Source: Dehalococcoidia bacterium
GTDB lineage: Bacteria > Chloroflexota > Dehalococcoidia > Bin125
Direction: 5' to 3'
NCBI GenBank assembly: GCA_007571275.1
Contig: RKRS01000041.1
Location: 1-6,744 of the forward strand
Length of the DNA stretch: 6,744 bases
Under the pieces are notes generated by a model. That model was not told the DNA's origin, did not search any database, and saw only the letters and a list, made by a program, of their open reading frames with translations. A program made the translations under genes and the position numbers. Positions 5,539 to 6,744 of the stretch are shown here, piece after piece. Positions within the stretch are counted from its first letter, which is position 1. The number at the start of each line of letters is the position of its first letter.

Positions 5539-6209
5539 CAGTCGCCAGACCGTTCGCTCAGTAGGCGATCCGTCAACCAGGCCGACAGATCGTGAATGCT
5601 CTGGCGGCCAATCTCGTGCTGCATGGGATATTCGCGATAATCAAGATTCATGCGCATGGCCTGCAACCGATCGCGTGAGTTTCGTCCGCGGTCGATGCCG
5701 ACCAACGGGTCGTTCGTCCCGTGCTGGACAAGCAATGGCAGATCAGCTGCGTCGGGATGGACGTCATCCGCCGCTTCGTCGGAGAGCCAGGTTGACAGCA
5801 TGGCCGCCCCCTGCCAACGGTGCGGCTGGCTCAGCGCCAGCCGGTAGGCCAGGAATCCGCCCTGTGAGAATCCCATCAACGCCAGGCGATCCGTATCGAC
5901 GGCGTAACGTTCGCAGACTTCGTCAACGAACGATGAGAGCGCGTCGGCGACGCGCTCCAGCTCACCATCGAGTGGCCGTTCGTCATGGCCTCGCTTCATC
6001 CAGGTGAACATTGGGGCGTAGGAATATGGCGCGCCTTCGAGGCGAAACTCCGCCTGAGGACAAACCACCTGCAACTGCCCGCCGGCCAGCATCGGCGCCA
6101 AGGGCGCAAGATCCTGGCAATGCGCGCCGTGACCGTGCAGAGCAATCAGGGTTGGATGGGGACCCGGGCCTGCAGGAGTCCAGACAGCGTGTACGAATTC
6201 CATATCCAC
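5538..6209 (-). CDS. Alpha/beta hydrolase, carboxylesterase/phospholipase type
   Basis: A 223-residue alpha/beta hydrolase of the compact carboxylesterase/phospholipase group. The oxyanion-hole strand is LIALHGHG at 21-28. The nucleophile elbow is GFSQGG with Ser115, the acid is Asp167 in HGTNDPLV, and the base is His198 in YPMQHEIG, so the triad is complete and correctly spaced. The family hydrolyses short-chain or acyl esters (some members act on acyl-thiols or lysophospholipids); the substrate is not readable. There is no signal peptide, so it is cytoplasmic. The GTG at 6209 and an ATG at 6203 two codons later are both possible; neither has a clear ribosome site. It lies 50 bp after smc, and its stop overlaps the ATG of the small ORF before ftsY by one base, which places it inside the smc-ftsY transcript. 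Confidence 0.9.
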   Translation of the reverse strand: MDMEFVHAVWTPAGPGPHPTLIALHGHGAHCQDLAPLAPMLAGGQLQVVCPQAEFRLEGAPYSYAPMFTWMKRGHDERPLDGELERVADALSSFVDEVCERYAVDTDRLALMGFSQGGFLAYRLALSQPHRWQGAAMLSTWLSDEAADDVHPDAADLPLLVQHGTNDPLVGIDRGRNSRDRLQAMRMNLDYREYPMQHEIGRQSIHDLSAWLTDRLLSERSGD

Positions 6210-6259
6210 AGGTTAGGGCAGTGACGAACTTGAGCGACCGAATCAGCACCAGCATTCAG

Positions 6260-6744
6260 TCAAGCATCTGTTTTCGGTAGGTGATCGAGTCGGACTGAGA
6301 GGAGGCGACTCACGCCTGCGGCGCCCATCGTCACGCCGTAGATGCTGTCGGCCTGCTCAATCGTGCGGCGATTGTGCGTGATGATCACGAATTGCGTTTG
6401 CCGGGCGCGTTCCCTGAGCGCTGAGACAAACCGCTCGACGTTCGCCTCATCCAGCGCGGCGTCGACCTCGTCGAGAATGCAGAACGGCGCGGGCCGTACT
6501 TCGAGCAACGCGAACAGTAACGCAATCGCGGTCAGCGCCCGCTCGCCGCCCGAGAGTAGACCGAGCGTCGAGACGCGCTTGCCCGGCGGTTGCGCCCGAA
6601 TGTCGACGCCCGGTTTTGGACGATCTTCCACCAATTCCGAGTCCCCTTCCTCAGTCAATGGCTCCTGAGTCAGGACCAGCTCGGCTTGACCTCCGCGGAA
6701 CATGAGCTGGAAGTAGTGTCGGAAGGCTTCATCGACCTGCTTGC
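6260..6744 (-). CDS. smc: Chromosome segregation protein SMC, C-terminal ATPase head (5' end outside window)
   Basis: The last 160 codons of SMC, in frame to the window edge with the start off the right side. Visible in order are the KQVDEAFRHYFQLMF segment before the head, the GGQAELVLT strand, the ABC signature LSGGERALTAIALLFAL, the Walker B with D-loop FCILDEVDAALDEANV, and the H-loop ITHNR. This is the C-terminal half of the ATPase head, which pairs with the N-terminal Walker A to power DNA loop formation in condensin-like SMC-ScpAB complexes. The coiled-coil arms, hinge and Walker A are not in the window. The usual LFGGG before the signature reads MFRGG here, a mild variation. It is followed after 50 bp by the hydrolase and then ftsY; smc next to ftsY is a common bacterial arrangement. 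Confidence 0.95.
   Translation of the reverse strand, partial: KQVDEAFRHYFQLMFRGGQAELVLTQEPLTEEGDSELVEDRPKPGVDIRAQPPGKRVSTLGLLSGGERALTAIALLFALLEVRPAPFCILDEVDAALDEANVERFVSALRERARQTQFVIITHNRRTIEQADSIYGVTMGAAGVSRLLSVRLDHLPKTDA

Overview
The window is a gene-dense, high-GC bacterial chromosomal segment with no sign of mobile DNA, CRISPR arrays, rRNA or tRNA. The smc and ftsY genes lie close together, an anchored YceI protein follows ftsY, and the protein style is that of Chloroflexota, perhaps a Thermomicrobia/Sphaerobacter-like lineage. That placement is inference from memory of family style, not from a search.

Layout from left to right. Positions 1-2453 hold a minus-strand run read right to left: dinB (DNA polymerase IV), a HAD-superfamily hydrolase whose GTG start overlaps the dinB stop, a small metal-type cupin, and the first 36 codons of a second, paralogous cupin that runs off the left edge. 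Divergent from dinB, with only 34 bp between the start codons, a plus-strand pair at 2488-3400 encodes two unrecognised proteins: a 199-residue TPR-like protein and an overlapping 108-residue protein. Both begin with nearly the same short amphipathic N-terminal motif.

After an 86-bp convergent gap, a second minus-strand run covers 3487-6744. In transcription order it holds the C-terminal ATPase head of SMC (5' end outside the window), an alpha/beta hydrolase of the carboxylesterase/phospholipase type, FtsY (the SRP receptor), and a membrane-anchored YceI-domain protein on a long Gln/Ser/acid-rich linker. Spacing is tight, so this is probably one operon combining chromosome organisation, co-translational membrane targeting and cell-surface functions.

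The most notable observation is at the 5' end of ftsY. A 31-codon ORF starts at the hydrolase stop (TGATG overlap). It encodes a basic amphipathic helix followed by an acidic tail, which is what an FtsY N-terminus normally looks like. It is in the same frame as ftsY and is separated from the callable ftsY start only by one TAG codon and two sense codons. Either ftsY is split by an amber codon (mutation, sequence error or recoding), or this lineage makes the membrane-binding segment as a separate small peptide. Other points are the tandem cupin paralogues, the uncharacterised plus-strand pair, and the extreme composition of the YceI linker. I do not see a clearly new defence or metabolic system here; most genes are ordinary housekeeping genes.
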